DNA of 11,988 nt from Acidobacteriota bacterium (GTDB taxonomy: Bacteria > Acidobacteriota > Vicinamibacteria > Vicinamibacterales > Vicinamibacteraceae): positions 1 through 11,988 of the forward strand of contig JAEZDP010000161.1 in the NCBI GenBank assembly GCA_023418055.1, written 5' to 3'. The position numbers were made by a program, and so were the translations under genes. A model generated the notes under the pieces. It was not told where the DNA came from. It saw only the letters and a program-made list of their open reading frames with translations, and ran no database searches. Below are positions 1 to 6,669 of this stretch, one piece after another. The first letter of the stretch is position 1, and every line of letters starts with the position of its first letter.

Positions 1-65
1 TCTACGGCCAAGCCGGTCCACGGTCCACGGCCAAGACAGTCCACGGTCTACGGTCCACGGTCTAC
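1..65. repeat. Heptamer array, family A (GGTCYAC), cut by the window edge
   Basis: Tandem 7-base words of the form GGTCYAC fill this stretch. Clear copies sit at 15-21, 22-28, 45-51, 52-58 and 59-65, with a one-base variant at 38-44. A variant word, GGCCAAG, occurs at 6-12 and 29-35. The array is incomplete because it starts before the window. The same word is found at 2830-2864 in the same orientation and, reverse-complemented, at 237-263. No coding potential is apparent. The function is unknown. Confidence 0.9.
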
Positions 66-99
66 AGGGAGGCCAGCCTGCAGGCGACAACTAACGGCG

Positions 100-120
100 G
101 GCGTTAGGCGTCAGGCATCC
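100..120. repeat. Short heptamer array, family C (GGCGTNA)
   Basis: Three in-phase 7-base words, GGCGTTA, GGCGTCA and GGCATCC, lie side by side. The same family forms a longer array immediately before the dehydrogenase gene at 2914-2968, which ends in nearly identical words (GGCGTTA, GGCATCA). The bases between 66 and 99 and between 121 and 169 show no feature I can name: no tRNA, no clear promoter and no credible reading frame. Confidence 0.7.
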
Positions 121-169
121 GCGCACCGACTGAGGGGCCATGGGCATGGCGCGGCACGCAGGTATCTAG

Positions 170-263
170 CCCCGAGCCCGGAGGCCCGAGCCCAGAGCCC
201 CGAGCCGCGAGCGCCGAGCCCCGAGCGCCGAGCCCCGTAGACCGTGGACCGAAGACCGTAGAC
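170..263. repeat. Heptamer array, family E (CCCCGAG) running in phase into inverted family A
   Basis: From 170 the sequence divides into consecutive 7-base words without a phase break. Nine are variants of CCCCGAG (170-232). From 233 the words change to CCCCGTA, GACCGTG, GACCGAA and GACCGTA (233-260). Read one offset later, the last part (237-263) is GTAGACC, GTGGACC, GAAGACC, GTAGAC, the reverse complement of family A at 1-65. A transcript crossing both could pair them into a stem with a loop of about 170 bases. The array stops about ten bases before the first possible start codon of the next gene. Confidence 0.88.
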
Positions 264-272
264 TGCTCGACC

Positions 273-1262
273 GTGATGTACGATGACCCCATCGTGACGT
301 ACGTCGTGACAGGCGCGCTCGGGTGTATCGGCGCATGGATTGTGAAGCAGCTCGTGGCCCGCGGCGATGCCGTGGTCATGTTCGACAGTCAAACCGACAG
401 GCACCGGCTCCGCGCGGTGTTCGACGATGAGGCCGCGGCCGAGGCGGTGCCGCTCGTGGTGGGCGACCTCACCAACGCGGCGGCCGTGCAGGCGGTATTG
501 GCCGACCACGATGCCACGCACGTCATCCACCTGGCCGGGTTGCAGGTGCCCACGTGTCGGGCCAACCCCGCACTCGGCGCGATGGTCAACGTCGTCGGGA
601 CCCTGCACGTGTTCGAGGCGGCCCGGGAACTGGGCCTGCAGCGGGTGGTGTATGCCAGCTCGGCTGCGGTCTTCGGCGTGAGTGAGGACGACACGCCCGT
701 GCCCGAAGAAGCCGCCGATGCCCCCCGGACGCACTACGGGTGGTTCAAGCGCACCAACGAGGGCAACGCCGACATCTACTATCGCGACCACGGCCTGTCG
801 AGCGTGGGCCTGCGCCCGCTCACCGTCTATGGCGTCGGCCGCGACACCGGCATCACGAGCGACACGACCGAGGCGGTGCGACATGCCGTGCTCGGCCAGC
901 CGTTCCACATCCGCTTCGGCGGCACGACCGACTTCCTCTACGTGGCCGACTGCGCCGATGCCTTCATCGCCTGCGCCGACCGCGCACCGGATGGTGCCCA
1001 TGTCTTCAACCTGCACGGCGAGACCGCGCCGGTGGCCGAGTTCGTCCGCCTGGCCGAGTCGATGTTGCCCGAGGCGGCACGCGGGTTGATGCGGGTGGAC
1101 GGGCCGCCCATCCCCATTGCCTCGTCGTTGAGTGACGCCGCGCTGCGTCGGGCCGTGCCGGGCATTGCCAGCACGGGCCTGCAGACCGGCATCGCCGACA
1201 CGCTTCAGCGATTCACCACGCTCCGCGACCGCGGCTGGTGGTCGTCGCAGGTGCACGCATGA
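273..1262 (+). CDS. NAD-dependent epimerase/dehydratase-family (extended SDR) oxidoreductase
   Basis: Predicted cytosolic sugar-modifying oxidoreductase of the extended short-chain dehydrogenase/reductase superfamily. An N-terminal Rossmann fold is shown by the glycine motif GALGCIG (residues 14-20) and by Asp38 at the end of the second strand, which usually favours NAD over NADP. HLAG (86-89), NVVGT (106-110) and YASS (127-130) are typical strand motifs. The catalytic pair is Tyr155 and Lys159 in YGWFK. At 329 residues it has normal epimerase length and is longer than uronate dehydrogenases. The start is uncertain: GTG at 273, ATG at 276 or GTG at 294 are in frame, and the last gives the most family-like beginning (MTYVVTGALG). 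None has a strong ribosome site. Its stop overlaps the next start, so the two are probably co-translated. It could be a sugar epimerase or an aldose/uronate dehydrogenase; the substrate is not readable. Confidence 0.92.
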   Translation: MMYDDPIVTYVVTGALGCIGAWIVKQLVARGDAVVMFDSQTDRHRLRAVFDDEAAAEAVPLVVGDLTNAAAVQAVLADHDATHVIHLAGLQVPTCRANPALGAMVNVVGTLHVFEAARELGLQRVVYASSAAVFGVSEDDTPVPEEAADAPRTHYGWFKRTNEGNADIYYRDHGLSSVGLRPLTVYGVGRDTGITSDTTEAVRHAVLGQPFHIRFGGTTDFLYVADCADAFIACADRAPDGAHVFNLHGETAPVAEFVRLAESMLPEAARGLMRVDGPPIPIASSLSDAALRRAVPGIASTGLQTGIADTLQRFTTLRDRGWWSSQVHA

Positions 1263-2827
1263 GTCCGACCGCCTCTCCTGCCGCCCCGCTCTCGACCGTG
1301 GCCATTCGCGTGGACGCGCGCGACAACGTCGCCGTGGCGCGGGTGCCCGTCACGCCAGGCACTCGGGTGGAATGTGACGGTCAGGCGGTGGAGGTCACCG
1401 GTGCCGTCACGCCCGGCCATCGCTTTGCGCTGGTGGCCATCCCTGAAGGGGACTACGTGCGGCAGTACGGCCAGCCCATCGGCACCTCACGGGGCATCGC
1501 CGCGGGCGCGCCGATCTCGCACGTCAACATGTCCAACGACGTGCCGGTCGTCCGCGACCTCGACCCCGCGCTCGCAACGCCGCCCCCCGACTACGTCGAC
1601 GAGGCCCAGCGCGCCACCTTCCTCGGCTACCGGCGTCCCGATGGGCGCGTCGGCATCCGCAACTGGATTCTGGTGGTGCCGACGAGCATGTGTGCGAGCC
1701 ACGAGGCCGCACAGATCGCCACCGTGTCGGAGTACACGATCTTCGACAAGACCCGGTATCCCAACGTCGATGGCGTGGTCGCCATCCCCCACAACAAGGG
1801 CTGCGGCTGTTCGGACGGCAGCAACATCGAGGTGATGTTGCGCACGCTGGCCAACTACGCCGCGCATCCGAACGTCGGCGCCGTCGTCTTCATCGGGCTT
1901 GGCTGTGAGAAGACCAACCTCACGGTGATGGAGCAGTACCTGTCGGACCGGCAGCGCCCGCTCAACAAGCCGGTCGTCCGCATCGGCATCCAGGACGCGG
2001 GGGGCACCAAGGCGTCCGTCCAACGGGGCGTGGACGCCGTCGCGACGATGCTGCCCGTGGTCAACCAGGCGACGCGCACGGAAGTGCCCATCAGTGAACT
2101 GGTCCTGGGCGTCAAGTGCGGCGGGTCTGACGGGTTCTCCGGCCTGTCGGCCAACCCCGCACTCGGCCGCGCCGCCGACGAACTCGTCCGCCAGGGTGGC
2201 ACCGTGCTCATCACCGAGGTGCCCGAGTTCTGCGGCGCCGAACACATCCTTGCGGCTCGCTCGAAGGACGCCGACACTGGTCGGGCGGTCTACGCGATGG
2301 TGGACTGGTACAAGGACTACGCCGCGAAGTTCGGCACGGTGCTCAACGAGAACCCGAGTCCCGGCAACGTCGCAGGCGGCCTCCTCAACATCACGATCAA
2401 GTCGCTCGGCGCCATCGCCAAGGCGGGGACGACACGGGTGGAAGGCGTGGTCGGTTACGCCGAACGGCCTGCGGGCAAAGGCCTGTACCTGATGCAGGGT
2501 CCGGGCTACGACCAGGAGTCCACCCCCGGCCTCATCGCCGCCGGCGCACAGGTGGTGGTCTTCACGACCGGCCGAGGCACCACCATCGGCAACGCCATCG
2601 CTCCTGTCGTCAAGCTGGCCTCCAACAACGAGATCCACGCGCGAATGCGCAACGACCTCGACCTCTCCGCCGGCGCCATCGTCGACGGCACGGGCAGCAT
2701 CGAACAGGTGGGACTCGAGGTCTTCGAGTACGTCCGCCGCGTGGTCTCGGGCGAGGTGTACGCCTGCGCCGAAGAGAACCAGCACCGCGAGTTCCAGGTG
2801 TGGGCCGAGCAGTCGGTGAGTCTGTAG
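1259..2827 (+). CDS. UxaA/GarD-family altronate (sugar-acid) dehydratase, SAF domain plus catalytic domain
   Basis: Probable hydro-lyase that removes water from an aldonate or aldarate to give a 2-keto-3-deoxy acid, acting in the cytosol. The 522 residues match the full-length two-part architecture. An N-terminal SAF-like domain spans about residues 10-93. The long UxaA-type domain carries DGRVGIRN (128-135), PHNKGCGC (177-184), GLGCEKTN (223-230), QDAGGT (245-250), LGVKCGGSDGFSG (293-305), TEVPEFCGAEH (329-339) and FTTGRGTT (435-442). Characterised relatives are altronate and galactarate dehydratases, which use a divalent metal. I chose ATG 1259, which forms an ATGA overlap with the upstream stop and has a weak AGGTG five bases before it. 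An in-frame GTG at 1238 would add seven residues inside the upstream gene. The family is secure; altronate as the substrate is not. Confidence 0.93.
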   Translation: MSPTASPAAPLSTVAIRVDARDNVAVARVPVTPGTRVECDGQAVEVTGAVTPGHRFALVAIPEGDYVRQYGQPIGTSRGIAAGAPISHVNMSNDVPVVRDLDPALATPPPDYVDEAQRATFLGYRRPDGRVGIRNWILVVPTSMCASHEAAQIATVSEYTIFDKTRYPNVDGVVAIPHNKGCGCSDGSNIEVMLRTLANYAAHPNVGAVVFIGLGCEKTNLTVMEQYLSDRQRPLNKPVVRIGIQDAGGTKASVQRGVDAVATMLPVVNQATRTEVPISELVLGVKCGGSDGFSGLSANPALGRAADELVRQGGTVLITEVPEFCGAEHILAARSKDADTGRAVYAMVDWYKDYAAKFGTVLNENPSPGNVAGGLLNITIKSLGAIAKAGTTRVEGVVGYAERPAGKGLYLMQGPGYDQESTPGLIAAGAQVVVFTTGRGTTIGNAIAPVVKLASNNEIHARMRNDLDLSAGAIVDGTGSIEQVGLEVFEYVRRVVSGEVYACAEENQHREFQVWAEQSVSL

Positions 2828-2829
2828 CC

Positions 2830-2864
2830 GGTCCACGGTCTACGGTCCACGGTCTACGGTCCAC
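2830..2864. repeat. Perfect heptamer array, family A: five GGTCYAC words
   Basis: Five 7-base words follow each other with no error in phase: GGTCCAC, GGTCTAC, GGTCCAC, GGTCTAC, GGTCCAC, with C and T alternating strictly at the fifth base. The array begins two bases after the dehydratase stop codon (2825-2827). It is the same family as 1-65, more than 2.7 kb away. Confidence 0.95.
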
Positions 2865-2865
2865 A

Positions 2866-2907
2866 GGCTTCGGGTTTCAGGCTTCAGGCCTCAGGTTTCA
2901 GGCTTCA
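2866..2907. repeat. Heptamer array, family B: six GGYYTCR words
   Basis: Six in-phase 7-base words: GGCTTCG, GGTTTCA, GGCTTCA, GGCCTCA, GGTTTCA, GGCTTCA. It follows family A after a single base and has a different consensus but the same period and the same leading GG. No copy of this family is seen elsewhere in the window. Confidence 0.93.
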
Positions 2908-2913
2908 ACGCCG

Positions 2914-2968
2914 GGCGTAAGCGTAAGGCGTTCGGCGTACGGCGTGAGGCGTAAGGCGTTAGGCATCA
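2914..2968. repeat. Heptamer array, family C: GGCGTNN words running into a start codon
   Basis: Words are GGCGTAA (2914-2920), a six-base GCGTAA, then GGCGTTC, GGCGTAC, GGCGTGA, GGCGTAA, GGCGTTA and GGCATCA (2962-2968). The last word includes the A of the dehydrogenase ATG at 2968. The AGG inside the final words is the only thing resembling a ribosome-binding site for that gene, with AGG at 2961-2963 only four bases from the ATG. The same family occurs at 100-120. Confidence 0.92.
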
Positions 2969-4116
2969 TGAAAGCTGCCGTGCTTCGCGAGGTCGCGCAC
3001 CTCGTCATCGAGGAGGTGCCAGACCCGCGGCCCGGGCCGCATGACGTCGTCGTGCGCGTGACGGGCGTCGGGCTGTGCGGCACCGACTTCCACATCTTCG
3101 AGGGCCACGCCAACTACCACACCGACCGGCTGGGCCAGCCCATTCCCCTGGCCGAGGCGCCGCAGATCCTGGGCCACGAGATTGCCGGCGAGATCGTGGA
3201 ACTGGGCCGCGACGTCGCTGATCTTCGTGTGGGCGACGCGGTGGTCGTGGACCAGGGACGCAACTGCCTGAGTGCCGGACGGGCGCCCCTCTGCGAGTAC
3301 TGCGGCACGGGACACTCGCACCAGTGCGAGACGTACGACGAGCACGGCATCACGGGGCTGCAGGGTGGCCTGGCGGATTTCCTGGTGATGCCCGCCGTCA
3401 ACTGCGTGCGCCGGGCGGCGACGCTCGACCCGGGCCTCGCGGCGTTGACCGAACCCCTGGCCTGCATCATCCACTCGTGCGACGCCCTTCAGCAGGCGGC
3501 CTCGCGGTACCGCCTCGACGCCACCGACGACGCAGCGCGCGTGCGTACCCTGGTCATTGCAGGGGCCGGCCCGGCGGGGCTGCTGTTTCTTCAGTACCTG
3601 CGACGGGTGCTCGGCGTCACGGCGCACATCGTGGTGAGCGAGCCCAACCCGCACCGTCAACAGCTGGCGCGCGCGCTCGGCGCCGACCTGGTCGTGAACC
3701 CGGTGCAGGACCGTCTGGCCGAAGCCGTGCTCGAGGCCAGCGGCGGCCGGCGGGCCGAGGTGGTCATCGACGCGGCCGGTGTCGGACAGGTCTTTGTGGA
3801 GATGCCGGGCCTCATCCGCAAGCAGGGCTCCATTCTGATGTACGCTCACGGGCAATCCGGCGTGGACATCGGCGTGCTCAACAACATCCAGTATCGCGAG
3901 CCGACACTGGTGTCGCCGGTGGGTGCGTCGGGCGGGTTCGACGCCGACGGTCGTCCCGCCGTGTACCGCCAGGCACTGTCGCTGATCGAGGCGGGCACGA
4001 TGCAGGTGGACGCGCTGGTGACGCACCGCTATGGCCGACTCGAAGACCTGCCAGCGGCCTTTGGCGGTCGCGACCGCCAGGCGGCCGGCTACGTGAAGGG
4101 CGTGTGGGTACGCTGA
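2968..4116 (+). CDS. Zinc-dependent medium-chain alcohol/polyol dehydrogenase
   Basis: Predicted cytosolic NAD(P)-linked dehydrogenase of the MDR superfamily (sorbitol, threonine and galactitol-phosphate dehydrogenase type). Catalytic zinc ligands are Cys37 (GLCGTD), His70-Glu71 (GHE) and probably Glu162 (TEPLAC). Cys100, Cys109, Cys112 and Cys120 form a structural-zinc lobe, but the first gap is eight residues instead of the usual two. The Rossmann motif GAGPAG is at 199-204, and Glu225 after the next strand suggests NAD. Its 382 residues are slightly longer than the common 340-360. The ATG at 2968 gives the expected MKAAVLREV beginning. The open frame further upstream only translates the repeats. 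Placed between the dehydratase and the transporters, it probably oxidises an alcohol group of the imported sugar or of an intermediate. The exact substrate is unknown. Confidence 0.92.
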   Translation: MKAAVLREVAHLVIEEVPDPRPGPHDVVVRVTGVGLCGTDFHIFEGHANYHTDRLGQPIPLAEAPQILGHEIAGEIVELGRDVADLRVGDAVVVDQGRNCLSAGRAPLCEYCGTGHSHQCETYDEHGITGLQGGLADFLVMPAVNCVRRAATLDPGLAALTEPLACIIHSCDALQQAASRYRLDATDDAARVRTLVIAGAGPAGLLFLQYLRRVLGVTAHIVVSEPNPHRQQLARALGADLVVNPVQDRLAEAVLEASGGRRAEVVIDAAGVGQVFVEMPGLIRKQGSILMYAHGQSGVDIGVLNNIQYREPTLVSPVGASGGFDADGRPAVYRQALSLIEAGTMQVDALVTHRYGRLEDLPAAFGGRDRQAAGYVKGVWVR

Positions 4117-4133
4117 GCCCCTCGGCCTGGAGA

Positions 4134-4145
4134 CATTGCGCAATG
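4134..4145. promoter_or_regulatory. 12-base perfect palindrome covering the start codon of the first binding protein
   Basis: CATTGCGCAATG reads the same on both strands, has a central CG as LacI/GalR-type operators do, and ends with the ATG of the following gene. It lies in the 26-base gap between the dehydrogenase and the first transporter gene. It could be an operator half-site pair or a small hairpin that occludes the start codon. Palindromes of this length are expected a few times by chance in 12 kb, so the support is its position only. Confidence 0.25.
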
Positions 4146-5135
4146 AGACGCTACGGGCTGCTGGCCCTCCTCGTGATGACCCTTGGCCTGGCTGCCTGCA
4201 GCAGCGGCGACTCGGCCGAGAGCCTTCACATCGCCGTGGTGCCCAAAGGCACGACCCACGAGTTCTGGCAGAGCATCCACGCCGGTGCGATCAAGGCGAT
4301 GCGCGAGTTGCAGGCCGACGGCGTGGACGTGCGGATCACCTGGAAGGGACCGCTGCGCGAGGACGATCGTGAGCAGCAGATCCAGGTGGTCGAGGGATTC
4401 CTGAGCCAGGGCGTCTCGGGCATCGTCCTCGCCCCGCTCGACGCGAGCGCGCTCGTCCGTCCGGTGGAGGAGGCGCGGGCCGCGGGCATCCCGACCGTGG
4501 TCATCGACTCGGACCTGGCCGCCGACGTGCAGGTGAGTTTCGTCGCCACCGACAACTACGCGGGCGGTGCGATGGCTGCCGACCGCCTCGGCTCGCTGCT
4601 CGACGGGCGCGGCAAGGTGCTGGTGCTCCGCTACCAGGAGGGGTCGGCCAGCACCGACGCGCGCGAACGCGGGTTCCTCGAACGTATGGGTCAGGCGTTT
4701 CCCGACATCGAGGTGATCTCGTCGGATCAGTATGCGGGCGCCACTCGCGACACGGCCAAGCGGGCGTCCGAGAACCTGCTGAACCGATTCGGGGCCGACC
4801 TCCAGGGCATCTTCACGCCAAACGAGTCCTCCACGGCCGGCATGCTGCTCGCGCTGCAGGACGTAGGGCGGGCCGGCAAGGTGCGCTTCGTCGGGTTCGA
4901 CGCGAGCGACGCGTTCGTCGCGGCGATGCGCGCCGGGCAACTCGACGGCCTGGTGCTGCAGAATCCCTTCGACATGGGGTATCAGGGCGTACGCACGATG
5001 GCCGCGCACCTCCGCGGGACGACGGTCGAGCGGCGCATCGACACGGGCGTCACGGTAGTCACGCCGGACAACCTCGACACGCCCGCATCTCAGACGCTGC
5101 TGAACCCGCCGCTCGAGGAGTACCTGGGCGGATGA
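4143..5135 (+). CDS. Lipoprotein sugar-binding protein of a CUT2 ABC importer (first set)
   Basis: Predicted membrane-anchored periplasmic receptor of the RbsB-like family (Peripla_BP_4 type), delivering a monosaccharide or related compound to the ABC importer encoded next. The signal peptide (residues 1-18) ends in the lipobox LAAC with Cys19 as the lipidated residue. The mature part has the two-lobe pattern: first strand HIAVVPKG (29-36), HEFW (39-42), GIVLAP (93-98), TDARERGF (161-168), PNESS (216-220), GFDASD (241-246) and QNPF (263-266). Aromatic, Arg, Asn and Asp residues in these loops are the usual ligand contacts. Its 330 residues are normal. ATG 4143 is preceded by GGAG at 4129-4132, ten bases upstream. 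It resembles the second binding protein at 7656 only distantly; the shared W[KR]GP motif follows the second strand. Confidence 0.93.
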   Translation: MRRYGLLALLVMTLGLAACSSGDSAESLHIAVVPKGTTHEFWQSIHAGAIKAMRELQADGVDVRITWKGPLREDDREQQIQVVEGFLSQGVSGIVLAPLDASALVRPVEEARAAGIPTVVIDSDLAADVQVSFVATDNYAGGAMAADRLGSLLDGRGKVLVLRYQEGSASTDARERGFLERMGQAFPDIEVISSDQYAGATRDTAKRASENLLNRFGADLQGIFTPNESSTAGMLLALQDVGRAGKVRFVGFDASDAFVAAMRAGQLDGLVLQNPFDMGYQGVRTMAAHLRGTTVERRIDTGVTVVTPDNLDTPASQTLLNPPLEEYLGG

Positions 5136-5150
5136 CCGTCGGGGTTCCGC

Positions 5151-5166
5151 GGCCGGCAGTCCGGCC
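5151..5166. other. Small perfect hairpin between binding protein and ATPase genes
   Basis: GGCCGG and CCGGCC flank a CAGT loop, giving a six-pair all-GC stem. It is followed by a C run and not a T run, so it is not a standard intrinsic terminator. In ABC operons hairpins after the binding-protein gene often protect its mRNA and lower expression of the next genes; that role here is inference. The 43-base gap also lacks a Shine-Dalgarno motif for the ATPase. Confidence 0.35.
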
Positions 5167-5178
5167 CCCCTGTGCGTC

Positions 5179-6669
5179 ATGCTGACGCTGCACGACATCC
5201 GCAAGCGGTTTGGCGCCACCGTCGCGCTCGACGGCGTGACGTGCCGTATCGTGCCCGGGCGCGTGCACGCGCTCGTCGGCGAGAACGGTGCAGGCAAGAG
5301 CACGCTGATGAACGTCGTGGCCGGGTCCGTTCAGCCGGATGCCGGCGCCATGACCCTCGGCGACGCGTCGTACCGCCCGACCTCGCCGCTCGACGCTCGC
5401 CGGCACGGCATCGCGCTCATCCACCAGGAACTGTCGCTGTGCGAACACCTGACGGTCGCCGAGAACATCCTGCTCGGGCGTGAGCCCACGCGCGATGTTC
5501 GCTTCGACCGGGCAGAGGCCCGCCGCCGCGCCGCGGCCGTGCTCGCGCCTTTCGACCATCCCGAACTGCATCCCGACCGCCGCGTCTCCGATCTGCCCAT
5601 TGCGGCCCGCCAGATCGTCGAGATCTGCCGAGCCATCGCGGACGATGCCCGGGTGGTGTTGATGGACGAGCCCACGAGCAGCCTGCCGCGCGAAGACGTC
5701 GATCGGCTGTTTGCGCTCGTGCACCGCCTCCGCGACCGCGGCGTCGCCGTCGTCTACATCAGCCACTTCCTCGAAGAAGTGCGCGCCCTGGCCGACGATG
5801 TGTCGGTGCTGCGCGACGGCCGCACTGTGTGGACCGGGCAGGTGGGTGAGGTGACCGACGCGCAGATCATCGGGCACATGGTGGGCCGCGAGATGGCCGA
5901 CCTGTTTCCCCCACGGCAGCCACACGACACGTCCGCGCCCCCTTTGCTGCGCGTCGAGCGCCTGGCGGCGCCGCCAGCGGTGCGCGACGTCAGCTTCACG
6001 GTTCGACCCGGCGAGATTCTCGGCGTCGCCGGCCTCGTCGGGGCCGGACGCACCGAGTGCCTGCGGGCCCTGATGGGGCTCGGCCCCTCACGCGTCAGCG
6101 GAGCAGTGACGGTGGGGGAGACGCCGGTGGATGTGGGAACGGCCACGCCCTGGGAGCGGCTCAGGCGGGGGCTCGGCTATCTCAGCGAGGACCGCAAGGG
6201 CGAAGGGTTGACCCTGCCGATGTCGGTGGCCGACAACATCACGTGCACCCGGTACGACAGCTGCAGCCGGCACGGCGTCATCTCGCGGACGCGCCAGACC
6301 GACCAGGCGGCCGGGTGGCTGGACCGGTTGCGTGTCAAGGCGCGTACGCCGGCGCAGCCCGTGCGCACGCTCTCGGGCGGTAACCAGCAGAAGGTTGCGC
6401 TCGCCCGGTTGATGCATCAGCAGGCGGCCGTCTGGCTGCTCGATGAGCCCACGCGTGGTGTGGACGTGGGGAGCAAGGTGCAGTTGTACGAAGCCATTGC
6501 CGCCGCGGCGGCCAGAGGATGTGCGATCGTGCTGGTCAGTTCCTACCTACCCGAGTTGTTCGGCGTGTGCCACACGCTGGCGGTGATGCGGCGCGGTACC
6601 TTGTCGGCCGCACGTCCGATCGAGGCCTGGACTCCCGAACTGGTGATGGCCGAGGCGGTGGGGCGATGA
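5179..6669 (+). CDS. Double-ATPase subunit of CUT2 sugar ABC importer (first set)
   Basis: Cytoplasmic motor subunit with two fused nucleotide-binding domains, as in RbsA, XylG and related proteins; 496 residues is the standard length. The first domain has an intact Walker A GENGAGKST (34-42), Q-loop Gln83, a degenerate signature LPIAARQ (139-145), Walker B with Asp163-Glu164 and switch His196. In the second domain Walker A is GLVGAGRTE (285-293), lacking the lysine as usual for this family. It has a canonical signature LSGGNQQK (398-405) and Walker B Asp422-Glu423, and no switch histidine (SSYLPEL). So each composite ATP site has one weak half, the expected CUT2 asymmetry. ATG 5179 is the only sensible start. 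The stop overlaps the permease start (ATGA). Confidence 0.95.
   Translation: MLTLHDIRKRFGATVALDGVTCRIVPGRVHALVGENGAGKSTLMNVVAGSVQPDAGAMTLGDASYRPTSPLDARRHGIALIHQELSLCEHLTVAENILLGREPTRDVRFDRAEARRRAAAVLAPFDHPELHPDRRVSDLPIAARQIVEICRAIADDARVVLMDEPTSSLPREDVDRLFALVHRLRDRGVAVVYISHFLEEVRALADDVSVLRDGRTVWTGQVGEVTDAQIIGHMVGREMADLFPPRQPHDTSAPPLLRVERLAAPPAVRDVSFTVRPGEILGVAGLVGAGRTECLRALMGLGPSRVSGAVTVGETPVDVGTATPWERLRRGLGYLSEDRKGEGLTLPMSVADNITCTRYDSCSRHGVISRTRQTDQAAGWLDRLRVKARTPAQPVRTLSGGNQQKVALARLMHQQAAVWLLDEPTRGVDVGSKVQLYEAIAAAAARGCAIVLVSSYLPELFGVCHTLAVMRRGTLSAARPIEAWTPELVMAEAVGR

Noticed and set aside
1..263. CRISPR array or insertion-sequence ends
   Set aside because: The units are 7 bases with no spacers, there is no cas gene, no transposase and no target-site duplication; the inverted arrays do not bound a mobile gene.
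111..1256. Long open frame on the minus strand over the epimerase gene and the repeats
   Set aside because: It is opposite a gene with complete SDR motifs. Its low-complexity His/Arg/Gly-rich translation and repeat-derived tail are typical antisense shadows in GC-rich DNA.
2800..2967. N-terminal extension of the zinc dehydrogenase
   Set aside because: The extra frame only translates the end of the dehydratase gene out of frame and the heptamer arrays, giving seven-residue pseudo-repeats; homologues begin at MKAAV.
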